Below are positions 43,889 to 51,797 of a stretch of DNA of 64,000 bases, one piece after another. Origin of the DNA: Phytohabitans maris (GTDB lineage Bacteria; Actinomycetota; Actinomycetes; Mycobacteriales; Micromonosporaceae); contig NZ_JAVHUY010000008.1 in the NCBI RefSeq assembly GCF_031085175.1, positions 124,001 through 188,000 of the forward strand, in the 5' to 3' direction. Positions within the stretch are counted from its first letter, which is position 1. Each line of letters opens with the position of its first letter. The notes beneath the pieces were generated by a model that was not told the DNA's origin, searched no databases, and was given only the letters and a program-made list of their open reading frames with translations. The position numbers were made by a program, and so were the translations under genes.

Positions 43889-44798
43889 GGGCCACCAGCC
43901 GCTCGGTCAGCTCGTCGCAGAGCGCCCGCACCCGCGGGTCGACGTCGAGCGGGCGGCGCCGCGGGGTACGGCGCTCGACGTGCGCGCAGAGCCGCGGGTC
44001 GAAGGGGAGGCCGAGGAAGTCGCAGAGCCGCCGGGTCACCGCCTGCGGGTCGGCGACCAGCGCGTCGTACGAGCAGAGCAGCACGTCGTCGCGGCGGTGC
44101 AGGCCGAGGCGGAAGAAGAGGTCGTTGCGCACGTACCAGAAGAGGGCGGCCGCCGTGTGCGGGCTCATCGCCGCGTAGTCGAAGCCGCCGATCAGCTCCC
44201 GGGCGGCCGGGTCGAGGCGCTGCCCCTGCCACCGGTCGCCGATCGTGCCGCCGGCGATGGCGCGCAGCGCGTCGAGGTTGGCGGTGCCGAACTTGGCGAC
44301 CTCCGAGCGGGCCCGGTCGTCGACGTCGCGCCACACCCACAGCGCGCGGCCGGGCGGCAGGTCGGGCAGGGCGAGCAGCTCGTCCACGCGGTGGGTCTCG
44401 CAGAGCGGCTTCACGATGACGTACGCGTGGCGGCTGGAGCGGATCGCGGCGCCGAGGACGGCGTCGGAGCGGAGCTGGAAGCGGTGGAAGACCCGCCGGT
44501 CGTTTTCGTTGCGGACCTCGAACTGGGGCGCCGTGTCGAGGCCGCGCATCAGCATGTTGGTGCCGGAGCGTTGCAGCCCCACCACGTACACCGGCGTGGC
44601 CTGGCCCGGGGTGACGCCGTGCGCGCGCCGCCAGCGGAGCTTGGCCCAGGCGGTGGTGGCGCGTTCGACCGGGTTGAGCCGGTCTTCCTCGACCAGCCGG
44701 CGCAGCCCCTCGGTGCGCGCCCACCGCACGTGCCGGGCGATGCGCCGCGCGGTGTACGCGACCGCGCTGGGATGATCGACTGCTGGCACGCACAGCAT
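43881..44798 (-). CDS. PAPS-type sulfotransferase 4 (divergent)
   Basis: 305 residues. A basic ~70-residue N-terminal extension precedes VYVVGLQRSGTNMLMRGLDTAP (5'-phosphosulfate loop with Asn in place of the second Thr). FHRFQLRSDAVLGAAIRSSRHAYVIVKPLCET follows. The usual RDPR-type 3'-phosphate segment appears altered (ALWVWRDVDDRARSEVAKFG). First gene of the leftward trio; its start is only 27 bp from that of the divergent GT4 gene. Catalytic competence is plausible but less certain than for its neighbours. Confidence 0.8.
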   Translation of the reverse strand: MLCVPAVDHPSAVAYTARRIARHVRWARTEGLRRLVEEDRLNPVERATTAWAKLRWRRAHGVTPGQATPVYVVGLQRSGTNMLMRGLDTAPQFEVRNENDRRVFHRFQLRSDAVLGAAIRSSRHAYVIVKPLCETHRVDELLALPDLPPGRALWVWRDVDDRARSEVAKFGTANLDALRAIAGGTIGDRWQGQRLDPAARELIGGFDYAAMSPHTAAALFWYVRNDLFFRLGLHRRDDVLLCSYDALVADPQAVTRRLCDFLGLPFDPRLCAHVERRTPRRRPLDVDPRVRALCDELTERLVAHA

Positions 44799-44825
44799 CT
44801 TCGCATGCCTGTAGCCTCACGGTCG

Positions 44826-46046
44826 ATGCGCGTGTTGCATGTCAACAAGTTCCTCTACCGGCGGGGCGGAGCCGAGGGTTACCTCTTCGACCTCGCCGCG
44901 CTGCAGCGTGCCCGCGGCGACGAGGTGGCGTACTTCGGCATGGCGCATCCGGACAACGACGCGCCTCAGCGGTACGGCCACTTCTTCCCGCCGTACGTCC
45001 AGTTGGAGCCGCCACCACCGGGCCTCGCCAGGCGCGCCGCCGCGGTCGGCCGGATGCTCCACTCCCCGGCCAGCCGCCGCGGGCTGGCCCGCGCCATCGC
45101 CGACTTCCGGCCCGACGTGGTGCACGCGCACAACGTGTACCACCAGCTGTCGCCGTCGGTGCTGCGGGCCGCGGCCGACGCGGGCGTACCGTGCGTGCTG
45201 ACCATGCACGACTACAAGCTCGCCTGCCCCAGCTACCAGCTGCTGGCCGGCGGCGCGGTCTGCGACGCCTGCGTCACCGGCGGTCCCTGGCAGGCGGCGC
45301 GCACGCGGTGCAAGGACGGCTCCCTCGGCCACAGCGCGGTGCTGGCCGCCGAGACCTGGCTGCACCGGGTCACCGGCGCGTACGGGCCGGTGCGCGCCTT
45401 CGTCAGTCCGAGCCGCTTCCTGGCCGAGGTGATGGCGAAGGCGGGCGTCTACCCCGACCGGCTCCGCGTGGTCAGCCACTTCGTGGACGGAACGGTCATC
45501 GCGCCGGCGCCGGCCCCCGGTGACGGCGTGGTGTACGCCGGGCGTCTGGTAGCCGAAAAGGGCGTCGACACGCTGATCGCCGCGGCCGGGCTCGGCGGCT
45601 TCCGGGTCGACGTGGCGGGGGAGGGGCCGGCCCGGGCCGAGCTGGAGCGGCTCGCGGCGCGGGCGGCGCCGGGGCTGGTGACGTTCCACGGCCGGCTCGC
45701 CAAGGACGACCTGCACGAGCTGATGCGGCGGGCCCGGGTGGCGGCGGCCCCGTCCCGCTGGCACGAAAACCAACCGATGGCGGTACTGGAGGCGTTCGCC
45801 TGCGGGCTGCCGGTCGTCACCACCGGCCTCGGCGGGCTGCCCGAGCTGGTCGAGCCGGGCGTCGACGGCGCGATCGTCCCGGCCGGCGACCCGGCCGCGC
45901 TCGCCGCGGCGCTGGCCCCCCTGCTCGCCGACCCGGAGCGGGCGTTCACGATGGGCAAGGCCGGCCGGGCCAAGGTGGAGCGCGACTTCGCCCCCGACGT
46001 CCACCTCGCCCGCCTCCGCGCCGTCTACAGTGGAGCGCCGGCGTGA
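44826..46046 (+). CDS. Glycosyltransferase family 4 (second polysaccharide transferase)
   Basis: 406 residues. MRVLHVNKFLYRRGGAEGYLFDLAALQRARGDEVAYFGM (RGGAE glycine loop), PDVVHAHNVYHQLSPSVL, TMHDYKLACPSYQLL, a Cys-containing insertion (VCDACVTGGPWQAARTRC) typical of one GT4 subgroup, then YAGRLVAEKGVDTLIAA and PSRWHENQPMAVLEAFACGLPVVTT (ExxxxxxxE). Cotranscribed with two sulfotransferases (GTGA overlap at 46043). The ATG has no evident ribosome site, so the message may be leaderless. Confidence 0.9.
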   Translation: MRVLHVNKFLYRRGGAEGYLFDLAALQRARGDEVAYFGMAHPDNDAPQRYGHFFPPYVQLEPPPPGLARRAAAVGRMLHSPASRRGLARAIADFRPDVVHAHNVYHQLSPSVLRAAADAGVPCVLTMHDYKLACPSYQLLAGGAVCDACVTGGPWQAARTRCKDGSLGHSAVLAAETWLHRVTGAYGPVRAFVSPSRFLAEVMAKAGVYPDRLRVVSHFVDGTVIAPAPAPGDGVVYAGRLVAEKGVDTLIAAAGLGGFRVDVAGEGPARAELERLAARAAPGLVTFHGRLAKDDLHELMRRARVAAAPSRWHENQPMAVLEAFACGLPVVTTGLGGLPELVEPGVDGAIVPAGDPAALAAALAPLLADPERAFTMGKAGRAKVERDFAPDVHLARLRAVYSGAPA

Positions 46047-46960
46047 CCCGGGTGCTCTTCGTGGCCGGCAGCGGCCGCAGCGGCTCCACACTGGTCACCA
46101 ACGTGCTCGGCCAGGCCGACGGCGTCCTCGCCGCCGGCGAGCTGCGTTACCTGTGGCAGCGCGGCGCCGTGGAGGACCGCCCGTGCGGCTGTGGACAGTC
46201 CTTCGCGCGGTGTCCGATGTGGACCCGGGTGATGAAGGAGGTCGACGCCGACCCGGCCGCGGTCGCCGCCGCGCTGCGCGACCGGCTGCGGATGCGGCGG
46301 CTGCCGGCACTGCTGTGGCGCCGCCGGGTCGAGCCGCATCCGGCGGTCGCCGCCCTCTACGCGGCGCTCGGCGGCGACCTCGTCGTCGACTCCTCCAAGC
46401 TCCCGCCGTACGGCCTGCTCGTCGACGGCCTGCCCGGCGTCGAGGTGCGCGTGCTCCACCTCGTGCGCGACCCGCGGGCCACCGCCTTCTCCTGGCGCCG
46501 CAGGCGCGGGCTGGACGGCCCCGGCGACGCCCGCCTGATGAGCCGGCCGCCGGTGGCCAAGGCGGCGCTGCTCTGGCTGGTCTGGAACGCCACCGCCGCG
46601 CTGCTCTGGCGCCGCTCCGGGCGCTACCTGCGGGTGCGGTACGAGGACTTCGCCGCCGACCCGGCCGGCGTCACCCGGCGGATCGCCGACTTCGCCGGCG
46701 TGCCCGCGGTGCCGTTCGACGCGCACACCGTCCACCTGGCACCCACCCACGCCGTCGCCGGCAACCCGTCCCGCCACCGGACCGGGCCCACACCGGTGGT
46801 CGCGGACGACGAATGGGTGCGCGGCCTGTCCCGACCCGCTTTCGCTCTGGTCACGGCGATCACCGCGCCCTTATTGTGGCGCTGGCGCTACCCCCTGCGC
46901 CGCGCCGCCGCCGGTCCGCCGGCCGGCGCCCCCACCCGGGCAACGGGAGGACGAGGATGA
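46043..46960 (+). CDS. PAPS-type sulfotransferase 5
   Basis: 305 residues. TRVLFVAGSGRSGSTLVTNVLGQADGVLAAGEL has the P-loop-like GSGRSGSTLV; CGCGQSFARCPMW adds four cysteines, as often seen in this bacterial subgroup; VVDSSKLPPYG; VRVLHLVRDPRATAFSWRRRR carries the 3'-phosphate site. GTG start coupled to the upstream GT4 stop by a 4-bp overlap. Probably modifies the sugar added by that transferase. Confidence 0.9.
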   Translation: MTRVLFVAGSGRSGSTLVTNVLGQADGVLAAGELRYLWQRGAVEDRPCGCGQSFARCPMWTRVMKEVDADPAAVAAALRDRLRMRRLPALLWRRRVEPHPAVAALYAALGGDLVVDSSKLPPYGLLVDGLPGVEVRVLHLVRDPRATAFSWRRRRGLDGPGDARLMSRPPVAKAALLWLVWNATAALLWRRSGRYLRVRYEDFAADPAGVTRRIADFAGVPAVPFDAHTVHLAPTHAVAGNPSRHRTGPTPVVADDEWVRGLSRPAFALVTAITAPLLWRWRYPLRRAAAGPPAGAPTRATGGRG

Positions 46961-46964
46961 GGCC

Positions 46965-47876
46965 GTGCTAGCCGTCGTCGTGGGCACCGGGCGGTGCGGG
47001 TCGACCCTGGTACAGGAGCTGCTCACCCGCCATCCGGCGGTCGGGTTCATCTCCGGGGTCGACGACAAGCTCTCCCGGCTCAACCTCGACGGGCGGTTCA
47101 ACGGCCGCGTGTACCGGCGGATGGCGCCCCGCCCGCCGGGCATGACCTCGCTCAGGCACAGCACCCGGCTGCTGGAGCGGGGCCGGCTGCGGGTCGCCCC
47201 CTCGGAGGCGTACCGGCTGATCGACCGGCACGTCTTCGCCGGCTTCTCCCGCCCCTGCCGCGACCTGCTCGCCGACGACCTGACGCCGCGGATGGCCGCC
47301 CGGCTGCGGGCGTTCTTCCAGCGGCGGATCGAGCGGCAGCGCTGCGACGTGCTGCTGCAGCACCTGACCGGCTGGCCGCGCACCGGGTTCCTGCACGCGG
47401 CGTTCGGTGACCTGCGGGTCATCCACGTGGTCCGCGACGGCCGCGCGGTGGCCAACTCGTGGCTGCAGATGGGCTGGTGGGACGGGTGGCGCGGGCCGGA
47501 CAACTGGCTGTACGGGCCGCTGCCCGCCCCGCTGCGCCAGGAGTGGGAGGACTCCGGCCGCTCGTTCCCGGTGCTGGCCGCGCTCGGCTGGCGGATGCTG
47601 ATGGACGCGTACGCGCAGGCCCGCGCCGTGCACCCGGCCGCGCAGTGGCTCGACGTCCGCTACGAGGACCTGGTCCGCGCGCCCAACGAGCAGACCGCCC
47701 GCATGCTCAGCTTCCTGGGTCTGGAGTGGACACCGCGCTTCGAGGCCGGCTTCGCCCGGCACCACTTCCACACCGAGCGCGACGCCGCGTACCGGCACGA
47801 GCTCACCCCCGCCCAGGTCGCCGCCGTGGAGCGGGCCCTCGACAAGTCGCTGCCCCAGTGGGGCTACGAGAGCTAG
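46965..47876 (+). CDS. PAPS-type sulfotransferase 6
   Basis: 303 residues. LAVVVGTGRCGSTLVQELLTRHPAVGFISGVDD (5'-phosphosulfate loop GTGRCGSTLV), LLQHLTGWPRTGFLHAAFGDLRVIHVVRDGRAVANSWLQM (3'-phosphate region VRDGRAVANS), and VRYEDLVRAPNEQTARMLSFLGLEW (typical C-terminal block). GTG start 4 bp after sulfotransferase 5. Followed 24 bp on by a strong hairpin, so it ends the rightward trio. Acceptor unknown. Confidence 0.9.
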   Translation: MLAVVVGTGRCGSTLVQELLTRHPAVGFISGVDDKLSRLNLDGRFNGRVYRRMAPRPPGMTSLRHSTRLLERGRLRVAPSEAYRLIDRHVFAGFSRPCRDLLADDLTPRMAARLRAFFQRRIERQRCDVLLQHLTGWPRTGFLHAAFGDLRVIHVVRDGRAVANSWLQMGWWDGWRGPDNWLYGPLPAPLRQEWEDSGRSFPVLAALGWRMLMDAYAQARAVHPAAQWLDVRYEDLVRAPNEQTARMLSFLGLEWTPRFEAGFARHHFHTERDAAYRHELTPAQVAAVERALDKSLPQWGYES

Positions 47877-47899
47877 CCGGCGCGCGATCGCGCAGATCC

Positions 47900-47936
47900 T
47901 GGAGAGTCAGGGCGCCATACGGACCCTGACTCTCCA
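47900..47936 (+). terminator. Hairpin terminator after sulfotransferase 6
   Basis: TGGAGAGTCAGGG (47900-47912) pairs perfectly with CCCTGACTCTCCA (47924-47936) around an 11-nt loop, 23 bp past the stop at 47876. No U-tract. A second dyad (CCAAGG-TCT-CCTTGG, 47934-47948) follows directly. Confidence 0.8.
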
Positions 47937-48053
47937 AGGTCTCCTTGGGGCCGCTGAGCGAGCCGACCTTCGTCAACCGTTAGGCCGCGCCGGGGTCCGC
48001 ATCGTGTCGCGGAGTCGGCTCGAGCCGGGTTGCGGCGGCGCCGCGCGGGTGCC

Positions 48054-48120
48054 GGTGATCGTTCGCCCGGTTTCCGCGTGAAACGCCGGGGAAGACGCGG
48101 GTTTCGGGTGAACGATCACC
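48054..48120. repeat. Hairpin with GGTGATCGTTC arms
   Basis: GGTGATCGTTCGCCCG at 48054-48069 pairs at 15 of 16 with the complementary end at 48105-48120, with a roughly 35-nt GC-rich loop that has partial further pairing. It shares the outer GTGATCG with the 54-bp palindromes but not their inner arms, so I treat it as unrelated. Confidence 0.55.
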
Positions 48121-48333
48121 GGGTCCGGACGACCTGTCGGAGCATCCGACCCAGCCTCCTAGGATGCTCTAGCGGTGGTGCGGGCGGCCACCGGCGGCGC
48201 GGGCGAACCACCGCTGGTGCGGGCCCGGCCACCGGCAGTGCGTCCCCGCGCCGCGGGGACACCGGCCCTCTGTCCGATGTGGACCGGCGCGGCGGGCGGA
48301 CGGCGGCCGGGGAGCGACGGCGGGGGCGGCGCT

Positions 48334-48362
48334 TTGCTTTTGGGGCGGAGACGGCCTAACCT
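48334..48362 (+). promoter_or_regulatory. Candidate vegetative promoter for the rho gene
   Basis: TTGCTT (48334-48339) and TAACCT (48357-48362) are separated by 17 bp, a fair match to the housekeeping sigma consensus in a very GC-rich setting. The implied leader to the TTG start is about 190 nt. Confidence 0.4.
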
Positions 48363-48556
48363 GGTCGTAGCCGCCTGCCGCGGATGCCGGCACATCTGCC
48401 GCCCGCCCCAGGTGTCCCACCCCGATCAGGACGTGACGGTCCGAGGGTAGACAAAGCTGGCGTAACGCCCGTGTCGCCTTCCCGCACGCGTTCCCGCGGC
48501 CTTCGTCGCCGTCCAGGGTGTCACCGCACGCTCTCTCACATCCCGAGGAGAACCCG

Positions 48557-49834
48557 TTGAACGACAACGAGAACGCCGTCGACGCGCGCCCGCTGACTCC
48601 GGCCAGCGGCATCGTCGACATCGCCGGCGCGCACGGCTTCCTGCGCACCGGCGGCTACACGGCCGGCCCCGGCGACGCCTACCTGCCCGCCGCGCTTGTC
48701 CGGCGGCACGGCCTGCGCCCCGGCGACCTGGTCACCGGGGCGGTCGCGGCCGGGCAGCCGCCGGCGTCCGACCACAGTGGACCCGCCGGGCCGGCCGGAC
48801 CCGCCGCGCGGGCCGGAAAGGCCGAGGCCGCCGCCCGGGTCGCGGTGACCGGGGGCGGCGGGGAAGGCGGGGACGGCGGTCAGCGGGGGCGGCGGGCGGC
48901 CAAGCCGGCGCCGCTGGTCCGGCTCGACACCGTCAACGGCATGGCGCCCGACCAGGCCCGGTCCCGTCCCGACTTCTACGACCTCACGCCGCTGCACCCC
49001 ACCGAACGGCTGCGGCTCGAGACCGACCCGCACATCCTCACCACCCGCGTCGTCGACCTGGTCATGCCGATCGGCAAGGGCCAGCGGGCGCTGGTCGTCT
49101 CGCCGCCCAAGGCGGGCAAGACGATGGTGCTGCAGGCGATCGCCGCCGCCGTCACCCGCAACCACCCCGAGTGCCACCTCATGGTGCTGCTCGTCGACGA
49201 GCGGCCGGAGGAGGTCACCGACATGCGGCGGGAGGTCAAGGGTGAGGTGATCGCCTCGCCGTTCGACCGGCCGCCGCACGAGCACACCGCCACCGCCGAG
49301 CTCGCCGTCGAACGCGCGAAGCGCCTCGTCGAGCTGGGCCACGACGTCGTGCTGCTGCTCGACTCCCTGACCCGGTTGGGCCGCGCGTACAACCACACCG
49401 CGCCCTCGAACGCCCGCATCCTCTCCGGCGGCATCAGCACGACCGCCCTGCACCCGCCGAAGCGGCTGCTCGGCGCCGCCCGCAACATCGAGGACGGCGG
49501 GTCGCTGACCATCGTCGCGAGCACGCTGGTCGAGACCGGGTCGGCCGGGGACACGCTCATCTACGAGGAGTACAAGGGGACCGGCAACGCCGAGCTCCGC
49601 CTCGACCGGGCCAGCGCCGACCGCCGCCTCTACCCGGCCGTCGACGTGCTCGGCTCCGGCACCCGCAAGGACGAGCGGCTGCTCGGCGTGGACGAGGCCG
49701 CCGTCGTTGCCCGCCTCCGCCGCGCGCTGCACGGCCAGAGCCCGCAGCAGGCCCTGCAACACCTGCTGGAACGGCTCGCCGAGACCGGCGGCAACGCCGA
49801 GTTTCTCCTCGGCCTCACCCGCCGACCCGGATGA
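48557..49834 (+). CDS. rho: Transcription termination factor Rho with insertion in RNA-binding domain
   Basis: 425 residues from the TTG at 48557, preceded by CGAGGAG. RNA-binding OB domain about 10-63 (GIVDIAGAHGFLRTGGYTAGPGDAYLPAALVRRHGLRPGDLV), then a ~55-residue Gly/Ala/Ser-rich insertion (64-118) before the conserved VRLDTVNGMAPDQARSRPDFYDLTPLHP. RecA-like motor: PPKAGKTMVLQAIA (Walker A), VLLLDSLTRLGRAYN (Walker B and Q-loop region). Shorter than the usual 600-700-residue actinobacterial Rho, lacking its long N-terminal charged insert. Probably a second Rho or an alternative form. Its 3' end overlaps the converging response regulator gene by 20 bp. Confidence 0.9.
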   Translation: MNDNENAVDARPLTPASGIVDIAGAHGFLRTGGYTAGPGDAYLPAALVRRHGLRPGDLVTGAVAAGQPPASDHSGPAGPAGPAARAGKAEAAARVAVTGGGGEGGDGGQRGRRAAKPAPLVRLDTVNGMAPDQARSRPDFYDLTPLHPTERLRLETDPHILTTRVVDLVMPIGKGQRALVVSPPKAGKTMVLQAIAAAVTRNHPECHLMVLLVDERPEEVTDMRREVKGEVIASPFDRPPHEHTATAELAVERAKRLVELGHDVVLLLDSLTRLGRAYNHTAPSNARILSGGISTTALHPPKRLLGAARNIEDGGSLTIVASTLVETGSAGDTLIYEEYKGTGNAELRLDRASADRRLYPAVDVLGSGTRKDERLLGVDEAAVVARLRRALHGQSPQQALQHLLERLAETGGNAEFLLGLTRRPG

Positions 49835-50465
49835 CGCCGTTCTCGTACGCGTACACCACGGCCTGGACCCGGTCGCGCAGGCCGAGCTTCATCAGCACCC
49901 GCGCCACGTGGGTCTTGACGGTCGCCTCGCCCAGCGTGAGCCGGTCGGCGATCTCCGCGTTGGACAGGCCGCGGGCGAGCAGCCGCAGCACGTCGAGCTC
50001 GCGCGGGGTGAGCTGGGCCAGCTCGGGTGGCGGCTGCGGCGCGGGCTGGTGCGCGAACGCCGCGATGACCCGGGTGGTGACGGCCGGGTCGAGCAGCGCG
50101 GCCCCGCCGGCCACGACCCGGATCGCGGCGACCAGCTGCTCGGGCGGCGAAACCTTGAGCAGGAACCCGCTCGCGCCGGCGCGGAGTGCCGCGTACAGGT
50201 TGTCGTCGCTGTCGAACGTGGTCAGCATGATGATCCGCGGCGGTGCCGGGAGCGCGGCGATCCGCCGGGCCGCGGCCAGCCCGTCGAGGCGGGGCATCGC
50301 GATGTCGAGCAGCACCACGTCGGGCTGGGTGCGCCGGGTCACGGCGAGCGCGTCGGCGCCGTCCGCCGCCTCCGCCACCACCCGCAGGTCGGGCTCGGTC
50401 TCCAGCACCATGCGCAGGCCCGCGCGGATCATCGCCTGGTCGTCGGCGAGCGCGACCCGGATCAC
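49815..50465 (-). CDS. NarL/FixJ-type response regulator
   Basis: 216 residues from the GTG at 50463-50465. Receiver domain (IRVALADDQAMIRAGLRMVLE, phospho-acceptor VVLLDIAMPRLDG with Asp54, Thr of IIMLTTFD, Lys of GFLLKV) and C-terminal LuxR-type helix-turn-helix (LTPRELDVLRLLARGLSNAEIADRLTLGEATVKTHVARVLMKLGL). The start overlaps the kinase stop by 4 bp (GTGA), giving a coupled kinase-regulator pair. Its end overlaps the rho 3' end. Target genes unknown; the duplicated membrane protein beyond the kinase is a candidate. Confidence 0.93.
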   Translation of the reverse strand: MIRVALADDQAMIRAGLRMVLETEPDLRVVAEAADGADALAVTRRTQPDVVLLDIAMPRLDGLAAARRIAALPAPPRIIMLTTFDSDDNLYAALRAGASGFLLKVSPPEQLVAAIRVVAGGAALLDPAVTTRVIAAFAHQPAPQPPPELAQLTPRELDVLRLLARGLSNAEIADRLTLGEATVKTHVARVLMKLGLRDRVQAVVYAYENGVIRVGG

Positions 50466-51631
50466 CGGCGCACCTGCGCGTACGCGTGCGGGCGGGCCAG
50501 CGGCAGCGTCGCGCTGACCCGGTATCCGCCGCCGGGCTCGGGCCCCGCGACCAGCCGCCCGCCGAACATCGCCGCCCGCTCCCGCATCCCGACGAGGCCG
50601 TGCCCGGCACCGACCGTGGCGCCGGTCCGGGGTCGCCCGCCGCCGGCGTCGGTGACCGTGATCCGGAGCTCCTCCGGCCCGTATCCGATCGTGACCGCGG
50701 CGCGGCGGGCGGCGGAGTGCTTGAGCACGTTGGTCAGGGCCTCCTGGACGATCCGGTAGGCCGACAGGTCGAGGCTCGCCGGCAGCGGCCGCGGCTCGCC
50801 CTCGGTGGCGAGCTGGACGGCGACGCCGGCCTCGCGGATCTGGTCGAGCAGCTCGTCGAGGTCGGCGAGGCCACGCTGCGGGACGGTGCCGGCGGTGTCG
50901 GCCCCGCGCAGCAGCCCGAGCGTGCGGCGCAGCTCGGTCACCGCGTCCCGGCCGGCCTGCTCCACCCCGGAGAGCAGGCCACGCTCGGCCTCCTGGGCCG
51001 GGCCGAGGCGGCGGCGCACCGCGGCCGCCTGCAGCACCATCACGGTGACGCTGTGGGCCACCATGTCGTGCAGCTCGCGGGCGATCCGGGCGCGCTCGTC
51101 GGCGAGGGCCTGGTCGGCGCGGAGCGCCTGGGCGGCGGCGAGCGCGGCGGACCGCTCGGCGTCGCGCCGGGCCTGGATCTGCAGCAGCAGGCCGGAGAGC
51201 CACGCCGCCGCCGTGTAGCCGGCCGAGGCGAACACGTCGGAGGTCATCGTGGTGCGCTGCCCGACCAGGACCGCGACCGTCGTGGCGAGCATCGCGGCGG
51301 CCAGCAGCCGGCGCCACCACGGGTCGCGGTCGGGGCCGCGCAGGATGATCTCGCGGCCGACCGTGTGCAGGCCGATGAAGAGGCAGAACGCCTGCCACAC
51401 CCGGTAGTCGTCGACCTCGCTCGGCAGCCACAGCACCTGCACGACCAGGACATCGAGCAGGAGCGTGGCCAGCGGCGCGCCCCGGCGCACCACGACGAGC
51501 GCGGCGGCGAAGCCGAGGCGGAGCCACCAGTACGGCAGGCGGTGCGGGGCGGTCAGCTCCTCGACGAGACCGACGGTCAGGAACACGACAGCGACCACGA
51601 GGTCTACCCGCTTGATCCGCCACAGTCGCAT
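50462..51631 (-). CDS. Sensor histidine kinase (HisKA_3 type)
   Basis: 389 residues. Five or six membrane helices in the first ~150 residues with no obvious extracytoplasmic sensor domain. Dimerisation/phospho-acceptor helix ERARIARELHDMVAHSVTVMVLQ with His188, then a C-terminal ATPase (IVQEALTNVLKHSAARRAAVTIGY N-box; DAGGGRPRTGATVGAGHGLVGMRERAAMFGG G-boxes). It phosphorylates the coupled NarL-type regulator. Intramembrane-sensing kinases of this type often respond to envelope stress. Confidence 0.93.
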   Translation of the reverse strand: MRLWRIKRVDLVVAVVFLTVGLVEELTAPHRLPYWWLRLGFAAALVVVRRGAPLATLLLDVLVVQVLWLPSEVDDYRVWQAFCLFIGLHTVGREIILRGPDRDPWWRRLLAAAMLATTVAVLVGQRTTMTSDVFASAGYTAAAWLSGLLLQIQARRDAERSAALAAAQALRADQALADERARIARELHDMVAHSVTVMVLQAAAVRRRLGPAQEAERGLLSGVEQAGRDAVTELRRTLGLLRGADTAGTVPQRGLADLDELLDQIREAGVAVQLATEGEPRPLPASLDLSAYRIVQEALTNVLKHSAARRAAVTIGYGPEELRITVTDAGGGRPRTGATVGAGHGLVGMRERAAMFGGRLVAGPEPGGGYRVSATLPLARPHAYAQVRR

Positions 51632-51654
51632 TCGCCGAGCGTACGGGCGCTGTG

Positions 51655-51745
51655 GCGGGGATTTCGCCCACCCGCGGGGGGATCCGCGGTCCGCCTCGCG
51701 GGGGACCCGCGATCGCTCCCCGTGCGGGCGATCTTGGGGTGGTCC
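51655..51745. promoter_or_regulatory. Direct repeats between kinase and membrane-protein genes
   Basis: Two similar 20-bp blocks about 25 bp apart (CGCGGGGGGATCCGCGGTC near 51672 and CGCGGGGGACCCGCGATC near 51697), followed by GTGCGGGCGATC, in the divergent spacer. Helically phased direct repeats are the usual form of NarL-type regulator sites, so this may be the target of the adjacent response regulator. Confidence 0.4.
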
Positions 51746-51797
51746 GCGGCCTAGCGTCGCCAGGCGTCACCGAGAGACGTTCGAAGGGAACGACGTC

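Larger units (their letters stand above)
47877..48556. other. 680-bp spacer with several hairpins upstream of rho
   Basis: No convincing gene. From left to right: a terminator hairpin (47900-47936) and adjoining CCAAGG-TCT-CCTTGG (47934-47948); a hairpin with arms GGTGATCGTTC.CCCG (48054-48120); GAGCATCC/GGATGCTC (48140-48147 and 48162-48169); GTCCCCGC/GCGGGGAC (48242-48260); then a candidate promoter at 48334-48362 and about 190 bp of leader before the rho start. Confidence 0.6.

Noticed and set aside
48054-48120. Hairpin at 48054 as a fifth member of the 54-bp palindrome family
   Set aside because: It shares only the outer GTGATCG; the inner arm and loop length differ (about 35 nt against 6), so it is kept separate.
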